Program-made: the position numbers and the translations under genes
In this document: positions 17,094 through 27,203 of the stretch, piece by piece
Position numbering within the stretch: position 1 is the stretch's first letter
Layout of the letters: every line of letters begins with the position of its first letter
Assembly: GCF_000024985.1 (NCBI RefSeq)
Contig: NC_013524.1
Location: forward strand, 372,001 to 436,000
Direction: 5' to 3'
Source of the DNA: Sphaerobacter thermophilus DSM 20745
GTDB taxonomy: Bacteria > Chloroflexota > Chloroflexia > Thermomicrobiales > Thermomicrobiaceae
Length of the DNA: 64,000 nucleotides
Notes under the pieces: model-generated
What the model saw: only the letters and a program-made list of their open reading frames with translations
Database searches by the model: none
What the model was told of the DNA's origin: nothing

Positions 17094-18590
17094 TCAGTCG
17101 GCTGTCCGTGGCTCCGGGCTGCCCGCGGACAGTTCGGTCCTGGGAGCACGCGCGCGGCTGGCCGCAAAGGCCGCGAGAGCCGCCAGGGCGAAGGCCACGG
17201 TGCCGAACAGAAGGGCATCGCTGTACTCGGTGAAGTCCTCCGCCCCGATATAGAAGGGGAGCAGCGCGCGCCCGGTGCCCGCCCGGGACTCGAGGAGCGC
17301 GGTCGCGACCGCTGCCCCGAGGCTTGTGCCGACGAAGAAGAGCATGTTGAAGATGCCCAGTCCCACGCCGTAGATCCGCGCCGGGATCGTCCGCGTCAGG
17401 ACGGTCATCAGGGGCGCGTTCACCAGCGCCTGCCCGAGGCCGAGGAACATAGTCACAGCGGAGAAGGCCGCGGCCGGCCAGCCGATGGCGACTGAGCTCA
17501 GGAACAGCACCGTCGCGCAGGAGATCAGCAGCCCGGGGATGATCAGGATGAACGGGTTCCAACGGTCTGCCAGGCGGCCGGCAGTGCCCGCCAGGAGGAC
17601 CACCACGAGCGCCTGCGGCAGCAGCGCCAGGCCCACCTGGCCAGACGGCAGCCCGTTCACGTTGGTGTAGAGGAACGGTGCGATCACGATCACGCCCATG
17701 CCGCCGTTCATCGTGAGAAACCCGACGAGCGCGAGCAGCACGTAGCGCCGGTTCGCCAGCAGCGCCCGATCGATGAACGGGGACGCGACGGTCTGCTGCC
17801 GGTGGATCGTGAGCACCGTCCCGACGAGCCCGACGATCGCGGCCGTGATGACCACTCCGGTCAGTCCCCCTTGCCGTTGGAGACTGGTGAATGCCAGGAG
17901 CACCCCCGAGACAGCCGCGGCCACCGCGATGCCGCCGAGCCAATCGATCCGCACCTGCTGGTGCAGAAGCGGAGGCGGCAGGTAGCGTGCGGCCAGGGGG
18001 ATTACCGCCGCCAGCATTGCCGCGAAGAGGAACACCATGCGCCAGGCGATGAGCTGCGTGATGATCCCGCCGAGCGTCGGACCGATCGCCGTTCCGGCAC
18101 TGACGGCGGTCGCGATGATCCCCATCGTCCGACCGCGCCGCTCGGGCGGCACGATGCGGGCGACCATGGCCATGCCCAGGCTGGTGATGGCTCCAGCGCC
18201 CAGGCCCTGGATACAGCGGGCAATGACGAGCATGGGAAACGCGAAGGCAAGCCCAGCGAGCGCCGCGCCGATCACGAAGAGCACCATGCCACCCAGGTAG
18301 ATCCGGCGCTCGCCGAAGCGGTCGCCCAGACGGCCGTGGAACGGCATCGCGACACCGAAGGTGAGCAGGTAGATCGAAACCAGCCAGCCGAGCGCGCCGG
18401 CATCGACGCCGAAATGGTCGCCGATCGGCGGCAGCGCAACGTTCACCATGGTGCCGCTGGTCACCGTCATGAAGCTCGCCAGGCCGACGATGGCGACGAC
18501 CCATCGCTCGTGGGCCCGCGCGTCTCTCGTGAGGCGCGCCTGCGGCTGTGCGACTACCTCCATCGTGCGAGGGGAGTCGTTGTGGTGCAC
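17094..18590 (-). CDS. MFS exporter of the DHA2 (14-TM) type
   Basis: The 498-aa product has about 14 hydrophobic helices and the MFS motif A-like loop GRLGDRFGERRIYL after helix 2, followed by RCIQGLGAGAITSLG typical of drug:H+ antiporters. It probably exports a small toxic molecule by proton exchange; the substrate is unknown. I place the start at the GTG at 18590, preceded by TAGGAG at 5 nt, rather than the ATG at 18563, which lacks a ribosome binding site. The divergent M24 peptidase gene starts 376 bp away. Confidence 0.85.
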   Translation of the reverse strand: MHHNDSPRTMEVVAQPQARLTRDARAHERWVVAIVGLASFMTVTSGTMVNVALPPIGDHFGVDAGALGWLVSIYLLTFGVAMPFHGRLGDRFGERRIYLGGMVLFVIGAALAGLAFAFPMLVIARCIQGLGAGAITSLGMAMVARIVPPERRGRTMGIIATAVSAGTAIGPTLGGIITQLIAWRMVFLFAAMLAAVIPLAARYLPPPLLHQQVRIDWLGGIAVAAAVSGVLLAFTSLQRQGGLTGVVITAAIVGLVGTVLTIHRQQTVASPFIDRALLANRRYVLLALVGFLTMNGGMGVIVIAPFLYTNVNGLPSGQVGLALLPQALVVVLLAGTAGRLADRWNPFILIIPGLLISCATVLFLSSVAIGWPAAAFSAVTMFLGLGQALVNAPLMTVLTRTIPARIYGVGLGIFNMLFFVGTSLGAAVATALLESRAGTGRALLPFYIGAEDFTEYSDALLFGTVAFALAALAAFAASRARAPRTELSAGSPEPRTAD

Positions 18591-18966
18591 TCGGTCTCCT
18601 ACGATCCGGTTCAGCGCGACGATCGCGAATGCCAGGGAACCGCCTGGCGGGCGGACGGCGCGCCGCACGGCGCGCCGGTATCGACGAAACAGCAGAGGAA
18701 CATGCCGCGTGGCGATCCTGAGCGTTTCGCTCCAACGGTGTCCGGGAGCGGGGACGGCCCGCCGGGAACGCCGACCACAGCCGCCTCGCCTCCCAATCTC
18801 CCTATTGTACAGCGGTCGGCCACGGGGCGAGCTGAAGGGGGATCGGCCGGAACATGCACAAAGGGCAATGTATCGCTCGCTGATTCGGGTATAGTGGCCT
18901 GGTTGGCAACCCCGGGGTGGCCCGGGTCGGAATATTTCAGACGTGGGTGGGGAGCGAGGAGCACCA
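18591..18966. other. Divergent intergenic region between MFS and M24 genes
   Basis: No gene is convincing. A TATAGT at 18890-18895 could be a -10 box for the downstream M24 gene, but no good -35 box accompanies it. The rest should contain the MFS promoter; nothing else recognisable is seen. Confidence 0.4.
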
Positions 18967-20076
18967 ATGAGCCAAGACGCACAGGTCACCGCGCAGCGGT
19001 TGAACCGCGTACGGGAGGTCATGGAGCAGGCCGGGGTCGACCTGCTGGTGATCGGCCCGTCATCCGACTTCCGCTACTTTACCGGCCACGCGCCGCGGCT
19101 GAGTGAGCGCCTGACCGCGCTGATCATCCCGCGCGAGGGCGAGGCGACCATCACGGTTCCCCGGCTCGAAGCGCCGCTGCTGGCCCACCTCTCCGATCGC
19201 TTCGCCATGGCAATCTGGGACGAGACGGAGCGGCCCACCGAGCGCATCGCGGCGATGGGGCGTGAGGCAGGCGTGCGTGCTGTCGCCGTCAACGACCAGT
19301 TCTGGAGCGTGTTCCTGCTCCAGCTCGAAGAGCTGCTGCCCTCGGCATCGTTCCAGAGTGCGTCCAAGATCATGACCCGGATGCGGGTCGTGAAGGACCC
19401 GGCGGAGATCGCGCTGCTGCGCGAGGCGGCACGCCGCACCGACGCCGCCTGGGAGGAGTTCTGCGCGACTGTCCGCCTCACCGGCCGGACCGAACGCGAG
19501 GTCGCGGTGGACCTGCAGGCGCTGATGGCGAAGCAGGGCTTCCCCACCCTCGCGTTCTGCGCGGTCGCTTCCGGCCCCAACGCCGCCTCGCCGCACCATG
19601 AGACGTCCGACCGGGTCATCCAGCCGGGAGACCCGGTGGTGATCGACTTCGGCGGCGAATACGAGGGCTACTACTCCGACATCACCCGCACCCCGGTGGC
19701 GGGGGAGCCGCATCCGGAGTTTGTGAAGATCTACGAGATCGTGAAGCAGGCGCAGCAGGCGGCCTTCGAGACGATTCGCCCGGGTGTCGCCTGCCAGGAT
19801 GTCGACCGCGCCGCCCGCAAGATCATCAGCGACGCGGGCTACGGCGAGTACTTCATCCACCGCGTCGGCCACGGCCTGGGCCTCGAGATCCACGAGCCGC
19901 CGTACCTGGTCGAGGGCAACACCCAGCCACTGGAGGCGGGCATGGTCACCTCCGACGAGCCGGGAATCTACATTCCCGGGAAGTGGGGCGTCCGGATCGA
20001 GGATGCCGTGCTGGTCACGGAGGACGGCGCGGAGCGCCTGAACACGGTGTCGCGCGACCTCGTCTCGCTGCCGTAG
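18967..20076 (+). CDS. M24-family metallopeptidase, Xaa-Pro dipeptidase/aminopeptidase type
   Basis: The 369-aa protein has a creatinase-like N-terminal domain (residues 1-130) and a pita-bread catalytic domain. Metal ligands are visible as the two Asp in DFGGEYEGYYSDITRT, the His in RVGHGLGLEIHEPP, and Glu in SDEPGIYIPG and RIEDAVLV. It releases residues next to proline from small peptides in the cytoplasm. The ATG at 18967 follows GAGGAG. Its stop is only 12 bp from the stop of the converging diguanylate cyclase gene. Confidence 0.9.
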   Translation: MSQDAQVTAQRLNRVREVMEQAGVDLLVIGPSSDFRYFTGHAPRLSERLTALIIPREGEATITVPRLEAPLLAHLSDRFAMAIWDETERPTERIAAMGREAGVRAVAVNDQFWSVFLLQLEELLPSASFQSASKIMTRMRVVKDPAEIALLREAARRTDAAWEEFCATVRLTGRTEREVAVDLQALMAKQGFPTLAFCAVASGPNAASPHHETSDRVIQPGDPVVIDFGGEYEGYYSDITRTPVAGEPHPEFVKIYEIVKQAQQAAFETIRPGVACQDVDRAARKIISDAGYGEYFIHRVGHGLGLEIHEPPYLVEGNTQPLEAGMVTSDEPGIYIPGKWGVRIEDAVLVTEDGAERLNTVSRDLVSLP

Positions 20077-20088
20077 CAGCTCGCGCCG

Positions 20089-22356
20089 CTATATGGACGT
20101 GAGGTCGCTGTGGACGGCGTTCCCGCCACGGAGCTTCGCTCCGTACATAGCCTGGTCGGCCGCAGCCAGCAACTCGTCCGGGGTCGTACCCTGGTGCGGG
20201 AACATGGCGATGCCGACCGAGATGGTTAACGGCAGGAGCGCATCGCCGTGCTCGAAGGGTAGGTCGGCCACCGTGCGTCGCAGCCGGTCAGCGACCTCCA
20301 GCGCGGCGCGGAGGTCGACGTTCCGCAGCACGACCGCAAGCTCATCGCCCGCGTAGCGGGCCAGCAGGTCGTCCGGCCGCAGGTTCCCAGCCAGCCGCCG
20401 GACGACCTGCTCCAGCACGGCATCGCCCACCAGGTGGCCGTACTGGTCGTTGACCTCCTTGAACTTGTCCATGTCGATCAGGAAGAGGGCCGCGGTCGAC
20501 ACCCGCGGGTTTCCGGCCAGGCTCTGGAGGTGCTCGAGGAGCACACGGCGGTTGGCGATCCCTGTCGCCGGGTCGGTGCGCGCCTGCAACTCCAGCCGCT
20601 GAGTGAACTCCATCTGGTCCAACAGCAGGCCGAGATGCACGGCGATCCCCTCCGCCAGCGCCATGTCCTGGTCGTCGAGCGGGTGGGAGATGTCGGTCTC
20701 GATGTTCAAGACGCCGACCGGCCGACCGGCCGACCGGATCACGGCCACCAGCTCGCTGCGGATGGCCGGGTCGATCTCAATGTAGTCCGGGTCGCTGCGT
20801 ACGTCGTGGACGAGGAGTGAGCGATTCTCACGCAGGGCACGACCGGTGATACCCCGGTCGATCGGCCAACGCAGCGCAAGGTCGGGTATCGACCCCATCT
20901 GGGAGCGGTCCTCCAGGTGCTCGCCATCGGGCGTCAGCGTCGCCAGTACCACGCGGCGATAGCCGAGGCCGCCGGTGAGGCGCTCGGCCACCAACCGGAA
21001 GGCAACGTCGGCATCCCCGCCGCGGGCGATGAGCTGGCTCAGGTCGTGGAGCAGTTCGAGCTCATGCAGGCGCCGGTGGGGAACGGTGATGTCCTCGACC
21101 GTCACCTGCACGTAGGTGGTGGGAGCGGTGCCGGCTTCACCGGGCAGCGACAGTGTTCGGGCGCGACACGCCGTCGTCAGGCGTCGTCCGCCAGGCCCGC
21201 AGAAGAAGAGCACGACTTCGTCGGAGGGTGTCTGCGAAACAGCCCGCCACGCCTCCCAGGGGATCGCCGCGGGGTTGAGGAAGAGGCTCGCGAGCGGCGT
21301 GCCGACGAGCGACTCCGCGGAACGACCGGTCAGATCGCTCATCGCAGCGTTGACCAGGTGGATGGTCCCCTCCGTATCGCAGAGGACCACCCCCATCGGC
21401 ATCCCCTCGACCAGTTCGCGGTAGAGTTGCTCGGTGATCGCCAGCTTGCGGCGCAGCCGCATGGTCGCGAGCGCAGCGGCCAGCGCCGCTGCCAGCACAT
21501 CGCCGATCGGTCGGTCCAACGGCTCGTAGTCCGCCGCGTCGCCATAGTAGACGGAGAGCAGGCCGTAGATCGTCGATCCATGCCGTACCGGCACGATGGT
21601 GGCCAGACCGATGCCGGCTTCCTCGGCGACCGCCGGGTCGCTCAAACGGCGGGCATCGCTGCTCGCACCCGTGTAGCGGAGCGGCTCATGCTGATTCCGA
21701 ACCACCGCTTCCACCAGCGCCTGCCCGCGACCGACCGACCGCTCCTCGATGTGGCGCACGAAGGCGTCCGGCACCCCGACAACGGCAAGCGCGGCGAGCC
21801 GGTTCTCCCCCTCGGCAAGCAACCACACCGCGAGGCCACGGGCATCCAGCAGCCGCCGGGCCACCTCCAGCGCCTCCCCTAGCTGCTCCGGGGACTCCGT
21901 GAGGTCGAGTACTTCTAGCGCCAGTTGCCGGATCGCGTTCATCCGGCGCAGGTGCCGGCGCTGTTCAGCTTTGGATTCGAGCGTGAGCGCACGCCGCAAG
22001 CCGAGGAGCCGCTCCACGTCCGCCTCCGTGAGCGGTATCCCCAGCACGGCATCCACGCCGGCCGCCATCAGGGCTGCAGTCTGTGTGGTCTCGGCGTCGG
22101 CGAGTGCGCCGACTACGATGGGGTCTCCAAGGCGCGGGCGGAGGGATTCCACCCATCCGGCATCATCGTCAGGGATGAGGGTCACATCGAGCACGACCAC
22201 CTCCGGCGGGTGTTCGGCGGCGTGGGCGATCGCTTCCGCCACCGTCGCCACACCGGTTGCGCTTCCTCCCAGTCGCTCCAGGATGGCCAGGAGGTGCTCC
22301 CTCAGGTCGTGGCGGTCGCTGACGACCAGCACACGGCACCCCTCAGCCTGATCCAT
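20089..22356 (-). CDS. Multi-sensor diguanylate cyclase (receiver-GAF-PAS-GAF-GGDEF)
   Basis: The 755-aa protein has an N-terminal receiver-like domain (1-125), a GAF domain (about 150-295), a PAS domain (about 310-430), a second GAF domain (about 440-590) and a GGDEF domain (595-755). The active-site loop is AGDEL at 669-673 instead of GGDEF. A feedback-inhibition site RPDD is at 660-663, five residues before it. The receiver lacks the usual acidic pair (SD in VLVVSD) and the C-terminal Lys (GIP in place of KP), so phosphorylation may be lost. It is predicted to make cyclic di-GMP in response to cytoplasmic signals; activity is uncertain because of the altered loop. Confidence 0.85.
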   Translation of the reverse strand: MDQAEGCRVLVVSDRHDLREHLLAILERLGGSATGVATVAEAIAHAAEHPPEVVVLDVTLIPDDDAGWVESLRPRLGDPIVVGALADAETTQTAALMAAGVDAVLGIPLTEADVERLLGLRRALTLESKAEQRRHLRRMNAIRQLALEVLDLTESPEQLGEALEVARRLLDARGLAVWLLAEGENRLAALAVVGVPDAFVRHIEERSVGRGQALVEAVVRNQHEPLRYTGASSDARRLSDPAVAEEAGIGLATIVPVRHGSTIYGLLSVYYGDAADYEPLDRPIGDVLAAALAAALATMRLRRKLAITEQLYRELVEGMPMGVVLCDTEGTIHLVNAAMSDLTGRSAESLVGTPLASLFLNPAAIPWEAWRAVSQTPSDEVVLFFCGPGGRRLTTACRARTLSLPGEAGTAPTTYVQVTVEDITVPHRRLHELELLHDLSQLIARGGDADVAFRLVAERLTGGLGYRRVVLATLTPDGEHLEDRSQMGSIPDLALRWPIDRGITGRALRENRSLLVHDVRSDPDYIEIDPAIRSELVAVIRSAGRPVGVLNIETDISHPLDDQDMALAEGIAVHLGLLLDQMEFTQRLELQARTDPATGIANRRVLLEHLQSLAGNPRVSTAALFLIDMDKFKEVNDQYGHLVGDAVLEQVVRRLAGNLRPDDLLARYAGDELAVVLRNVDLRAALEVADRLRRTVADLPFEHGDALLPLTISVGIAMFPHQGTTPDELLAAADQAMYGAKLRGGNAVHSDLTSI

Positions 22357-22552
22357 CTGTTGCCCACTACCCTCCGCACTCGGTTACGGTGCCGTGGCTC
22401 CGGGGCACCCCGGCCCGGCTATCACGTACTCGCCATGAATGTTAGCGCGTCGCCAGTTACATGGAAACAATTATAGAAAAAGTGTTCCACATGGTCCACA
22501 TCCAATACCGAGACGCCGAGAACACCGCGCAACATGATCGTATGCACGCGGC

Positions 22553-23848
22553 CTAGTCCACACCGGCAACGGATGACTCCGCCGCGCCGGGCACCTCAGC
22601 CTCCACCCGCGGCTCTTCACTTTCCTCCGGCAGTTCCTCACCCCGGTACTGCCAGAGCTGGCGCGCCCACCAGCGAGAGGTCACGACCATCAGCAGGCAG
22701 GCGCCCCCGCCGAGGACCATGGCATAGCGCGCGCCGACCACGCTCGCGACCATCCCGGCCTGGAACTCGCCCAGCCGCGGCCCGCCGGCGGAAAAAACCG
22801 AGGCCAGGGCACCGACCCGGCCCCGGAGCGAGTCCGGTGTCGCCAACTGCCGCACGGTATGGCGCATCGCCATACTGACGGCATCCAGCCCTCCGGCCAG
22901 CGCCAGCAGTCCGAGTGCCACCGGGAAGGACCGGGCCATGCCGAACAGCGCCAGGGAGATCCCGTACGCCGCGACGGCCAGCGCCACGACGCGCCCCGGT
23001 CGACGCGGCGTCGGCAGCAGCGTGAAGATCACCGAACCGGCGACGGCCCCCGCCGCCGGGGCCGAATAGAGCAGGCCCAACCCGTCCGAGCCCACCGCCA
23101 GCACATCGCGCGCGAAGACCGGAAGCAGCCCCATCGACGAGACGAAGAGCACGGCCAGGAAGTCGACCAGCATCAACTGCCACAAAATGGCACGACCTCG
23201 CACGAACTCCAGGCCCTCGACCACCGCGGACAATCCCCGTCGCGGCCCGGCCGGCACCGGGACGCGGGTGCGCATCGCAACGATCGCGCCGAGAACCACC
23301 AGGAAGGACGCCGCATTGATCCAGTAGGCCGCACTCACTCCGAACACCTTGATGATCACACCCCCCGTGGCCGGGCCGAGGACGGCTGCGGTCTGCCAGG
23401 CGAGCACGTTCAGCGTCAAGGCGTTCGGCAGCCGCTCGCGCGGCACAAGGGAGGGGATCAAGGCCTGCCGCGTTGGCGAGTCAAACGCCGCGGCCGCCGC
23501 AGTGAGGGCCGCAAAGGCGTAGAGGATCGGCACGTTCGCCTTACCGAGCGAGATGATCAAGGCAAGGAGCGCGCTGAGCCCGGCGAGGAAGCTCTGCGAC
23601 ACGAGCAGGAGCCGGCGGCGGTCGACCTGATCCGCCAGCGTCCCTCCGAAGATCGACAGCAGGATCGTCGGGATCGCCCGCGCCAGCCCGACCCCACCCA
23701 GCGCCGCGGTCGAACCGGTCAAGGAATAGACGAGCCAGCCCAGCGCCACGGTCTGCACCTGGGTGCCGAGCATGTCCACGAACTGCCCGGCCCAGAGGAG
23801 CCGGAAGTCCCGGTAGGCAAGAGCTGCTAATGCTGTGGGAAGCCTCAC
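22553..23848 (-). CDS. MFS transporter (MFS_3 / enterobactin-exporter-like, 12 TM)
   Basis: The 431-aa protein starts RLPTALAALAYRDFRLLWAGQ, a form typical of this MFS branch, and has about 12 helices. The loop after helix 2 reads FGGTLADQVDRRRLLL (motif A variant). Family members export siderophores or drugs; no substrate can be named. The GTG at 23848 lies at good distance from AGGGG; a TTG six bases upstream overlaps that site and is less likely. The C-terminus is acidic. It lies 27 bp downstream of the S9 peptidase stop, on the same strand, so they may share a transcript. Confidence 0.85.
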   Translation of the reverse strand: MRLPTALAALAYRDFRLLWAGQFVDMLGTQVQTVALGWLVYSLTGSTAALGGVGLARAIPTILLSIFGGTLADQVDRRRLLLVSQSFLAGLSALLALIISLGKANVPILYAFAALTAAAAAFDSPTRQALIPSLVPRERLPNALTLNVLAWQTAAVLGPATGGVIIKVFGVSAAYWINAASFLVVLGAIVAMRTRVPVPAGPRRGLSAVVEGLEFVRGRAILWQLMLVDFLAVLFVSSMGLLPVFARDVLAVGSDGLGLLYSAPAAGAVAGSVIFTLLPTPRRPGRVVALAVAAYGISLALFGMARSFPVALGLLALAGGLDAVSMAMRHTVRQLATPDSLRGRVGALASVFSAGGPRLGEFQAGMVASVVGARYAMVLGGGACLLMVVTSRWWARQLWQYRGEELPEESEEPRVEAEVPGAAESSVAGVD

Positions 23849-23875
23849 CCTCAATCCCCTGCGAGTAGACGCCGC

Positions 23876-25813
23876 CTAGGACGGCCGCGCGACGCCGAGC
23901 CGCTCCACAAACCAGTTCACCGCCCGTTCCATCACATCCCGCTGGTGCTCACGCTCGCGGACGCCGTGTGGCTCGCGCGGGTAGACGACGCACTGGGCCT
24001 CGACCCCGCGGGATCGGAGGCCGCGCGTCATCTCGTACGCCTGTCCAACGGGGCAACACGGATCCTGCTCCCCGTGGAGGAACAGGGTCGGCGTCCGAAC
24101 CCGATCCACGTAGAAGATCGGCGAGCGGGGCGCGTAGCGCCCGTCCAGCGTGAAGGGGTTGTCCCGGAGAAAGATCTCGTCGAAGCCGGGAATGTTCGTG
24201 CCTCCGTGGAACGAATACCAGTTGGTGATGCTGGCCCCGGCCACCGCTGCCCGGAAGCGGTCGGTCTGGGTGATAGCCCAGCAGGTGAGGTAGCCGCCGT
24301 AGCTCCAGCCGCCGACGCCCAGCCGCTCCGGGTCGGCGATGCCGTCCCGGACGCAGGCGTCCACCCCAGCCAGGATATCCTGCAGGTCCCCACCGCCGAG
24401 GTCGCCGATGTTGGCCTCAGCGAAGGCCAGCCCGTATCCGGCGCTCCCTCGCGGGTTCGGCAGCAGGACGGCGCACCCGCGCGCGGCCAGCAGGTGGATC
24501 CAGCTTCCGGGGCCGGACGGGCGCAGCCCGTAGGCCCAAGAGGCGGTCGGGCCGCCGTGGATGAGCGTCACCAGTGGCCACGGTGGGTTGCCCGCACCCC
24601 GCGGGCGAACCAGCATCCCCTCGATCTCCATGCCGTCGGGCCCGGTCCAGCGCAGCGTCTCGTACGGGCTGAGCAAGTCCGCCGGGAAGTCGGCGTTGAC
24701 CGCGCTGCGCCGTGCCCACCGGACCCCTTCCGGTCCCTGATCCGCGATCCGCCCGACCCACAGCTCCACCGGCTCCGTCGGGGCACTCATCCCCGTGGCC
24801 ACCCACCGGCCGTCGGCACTGATGTCGACGCCGGTGCCGTAGACGTTGAAGAAGCGCTCCCCGGCCCACAGCGTCTGCGTCCGTCCGGCGCCGGTCGGAT
24901 CAAGCAGGCAGATCGCCGCCCGGTTGCGCTCGAGCGCCGCGGCGAAGAGCCGCCCATCCGCAACCCAGTGGAGCGACAGGTACGACCGCGGCTCCCCCGC
25001 GGTCAGCGGCTGCGCCGTACCTCCCGCGGCCGGGACGACGAGCACGTCGCCCCCGCTCATGCCCGGGTCGCTCCAGGTGCTGGTGATCAGCACGATTGCG
25101 CGCCCATCCGGCGACCAGACCGGACCGGTGATCTGCCGCTCGGGCGCGTAGAGGGTCGTCACCTCGCCCGTCGCCACGTCGATGCGTACCAGCCGCGCCC
25201 GGTACCAGGACCAGGCGTAGGGCAGATCGCTGACGATCGCCGCGATCGCCGACCCATCGGGCGACCAGGCCAACTCCCAGACGTGCACGGGTCCGGTCGT
25301 GAGGCAGCGCGCCTCCCCGCTGGCCACATCCACCAGCCAGATTCGACCGAAGGCGTGCTCCTCCTCAAAGAGAACCCAGTCCTTCCCCTCGGGCCGGTTG
25401 CGTCCCACGGCGTCGGGAGCGATGACCGCGATCGTGCGCCCGTCCGGTGCCCAGGCGATTGCGCTGATCCCGGCGTCGAACTCGCGCAGCAACTCCGGTT
25501 CCGCCCAGGACCGCAGCAGGTAGAGCTGCCCGGTACCGCGCTTCTTCCGGTCGGACCGGAACGCCAGCGTCTCCCCGTCCGGCGACCAGCGCGGCAGGTC
25601 GTCCGTCCCCGGCCCCTGGGACACCTGCCGGGGCTCGCCGCCCGCCACATCCACCAGCCAGATCCGGCTGCGCGGCGACGGTTCCTGGTAGTCCACCGAT
25701 GCCTCAGCCACGACGAAGGCCACCCGGCGGCCGCCTGGGTCGATCTGCGCATCATTCACCGACTTGAGGGTCAGCAGGTCATCCGCGGTCAGCACTGCCC
25801 GCGCTTCCATCAT
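23876..25813 (-). CDS. S9-family serine peptidase, second copy
   Basis: The 645-aa protein has the same beta-propeller plus alpha/beta-hydrolase design as the one at 9347-11290. The propeller shows repeated WSPDG motifs. The catalytic Ser is in GGWSYGGYLTCW, the Asp in HGEQDPCCPV and the His in REPHGVREREHQ. The presence of two neighbouring Cys after the Asp is unlike the first copy. The ATG at 25813 is used because conservation begins with ARAVLTADDLL; the frame runs 34 codons further upstream. It is cytoplasmic and probably degrades peptides. Confidence 0.88.
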   Translation of the reverse strand: MMEARAVLTADDLLTLKSVNDAQIDPGGRRVAFVVAEASVDYQEPSPRSRIWLVDVAGGEPRQVSQGPGTDDLPRWSPDGETLAFRSDRKKRGTGQLYLLRSWAEPELLREFDAGISAIAWAPDGRTIAVIAPDAVGRNRPEGKDWVLFEEEHAFGRIWLVDVASGEARCLTTGPVHVWELAWSPDGSAIAAIVSDLPYAWSWYRARLVRIDVATGEVTTLYAPERQITGPVWSPDGRAIVLITSTWSDPGMSGGDVLVVPAAGGTAQPLTAGEPRSYLSLHWVADGRLFAAALERNRAAICLLDPTGAGRTQTLWAGERFFNVYGTGVDISADGRWVATGMSAPTEPVELWVGRIADQGPEGVRWARRSAVNADFPADLLSPYETLRWTGPDGMEIEGMLVRPRGAGNPPWPLVTLIHGGPTASWAYGLRPSGPGSWIHLLAARGCAVLLPNPRGSAGYGLAFAEANIGDLGGGDLQDILAGVDACVRDGIADPERLGVGGWSYGGYLTCWAITQTDRFRAAVAGASITNWYSFHGGTNIPGFDEIFLRDNPFTLDGRYAPRSPIFYVDRVRTPTLFLHGEQDPCCPVGQAYEMTRGLRSRGVEAQCVVYPREPHGVREREHQRDVMERAVNWFVERLGVARPS

Positions 25814-25971
25814 CGCCTCTATTCCCGCCACAGTATTGGGTGCCGGTCCTCCGGCAAACGCGTACGCTAGTTGACCACAGGCAATCCGCGCTGTCGAGAG
25901 CGCACCTTGCAACACATCCCGGCGCTGGGTAGAGTCAGAGTGATCGCGCCCGACGGCGAAGGGGGATTCGC

Positions 25972-26430
25972 ATGATCGACAGGGGAGCGAGAATCTCGAC
26001 CGGCACCCTCGCGCGCGCCGTAGCCTACGGGCTGGGTACCGGCGCGGCGGTCCTGCTGCTCGTTGGCATCCCGACGGTGCTCATCCCGAACCCCTGGTTC
26101 AGCCGCATGGTGCCCACCCGGCCGCAGGATTACGCCTTCCTAGCGCTGACCGTCCTGCTGAGCGCCCTGATCGGCGCGACCTACGCCTTCCCCGCCGCCT
26201 GTCCGCTGCAGGAGGGCAAGCTTACCGCGGGCGGTTTCCTCTCGTTCCTGGCCGTCGGCTGCCCGGTGTGCAACAAGATCGTCGTGCTGGCGCTCGGCAC
26301 CACCGGCGCCATGCGCTACTTCGAGCCGGCCCAGCCGCTCCTCGCCATCGCCGGGATCGCCCTCCTCGGCTACGCCCTCTTCGTCAGGCTCCGTGCCACC
26401 CGCCACGCCTGGTGGCCGTCGTCTACATAA
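25972..26430 (+). CDS. Small membrane protein with conserved CPVCN motif
   Basis: The 152-aa protein has four predicted membrane segments. A Cys in FPAACPLQEGK precedes helix 3, and the motif GCPVCNKIVVLALGTTGAM opens the third hydrophobic region. A CxxC next to the membrane suggests thiol-disulfide chemistry or metal binding, but the family has no function that I know. The ATG follows AAGGGGG. The gene is divergent from the S9 peptidase. Confidence 0.75.
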   Translation: MIDRGARISTGTLARAVAYGLGTGAAVLLLVGIPTVLIPNPWFSRMVPTRPQDYAFLALTVLLSALIGATYAFPAACPLQEGKLTAGGFLSFLAVGCPVCNKIVVLALGTTGAMRYFEPAQPLLAIAGIALLGYALFVRLRATRHAWWPSST

Positions 26431-27203
26431 CGAGCGACCAGCGGCTTCGGACCTGTGGATCGCGCCGGCGGCTGAAAGAGGCATCTTGGCGGCGTGCGCG
26501 TCGGCGCGCATCTCCCCGGTGAGAAGCGCGGCCCCGCCCTCTTTGGGCAATGGCCCACCCAGCATGCCCCAACCTTACCAGCAACTCAGCCCTTGGCTTC
26601 CTGCAGGATAACGCCGTGGCGCCTCCCACGTCGACGCGGTAGCGCCCGTATGGGCGCTACCGCGCCAGTGCCCCGCCGCAACATTGGCTGGGTCGTCTCC
26701 TGCCGAACAGGCGGCTTGGTTCCGTCCGGCACGATCGCGGCCGAGCTTCCGCGTCGAGCAGCGGTAGCCCGTTCGTTTTTTTCACGGCCGCCTATGGGCT
26801 CTCCCAGATGTGCCCCCCAACCACAACGGCAGGCACTCTCGACATGAGCACAGGATCCTAGCGCGATCCGAAGTCGGATCGAACACGGCTTGTCCGGGAC
26901 AGGCCGAGTGGACCAACGCGTTAGGCCCGCATATGCCGGAATCTTTGCGATCACCTCACCATGGATCTTACGTTCGGACACAAGATCGGCTACTATGGTG
27001 CCATCACAGGCTGTACAAGCTAGTTTGTGGGGAGCATCTGCGTCATATGTGATTGACCCACCAGATTCAAGACTCGCAAACTTGTTCTGTGCGCCATAGG
27101 TGATGTCAAGCGCAAGCTAGACAGGCAACCGCTACACCCGTGATCGCGCGTTGTTCCTGAAGGGAATCCATTCGATAGCCGTTATTGACGGAAGGAGGGG
27201 CAC
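26431..27203. other. Long intergenic region with one strong hairpin
   Basis: No gene is supported over 770 bp. A perfect 10-bp stem with GTAT loop lies at 26638-26661 and may end transcription from the upstream gene. From about 26850 the GC content falls toward that of the next gene. Confidence 0.45.
26638..26661 (+). terminator. Perfect 10-bp hairpin
   Basis: GGTAGCGCCC at 26638-26647 pairs fully with GGGCGCTACC at 26652-26661 around a GTAT loop. There is no T-run behind it. It lies 208 bp past the upstream stop. Confidence 0.4.

Noticed and set aside
26586-26981. 131-codon open frame on the minus strand with IPAYAGLTRW
   Set aside because: It has no ribosome binding site, spans the 26638-26661 hairpin, is Arg-rich like chance GC frames, and shows no domain.
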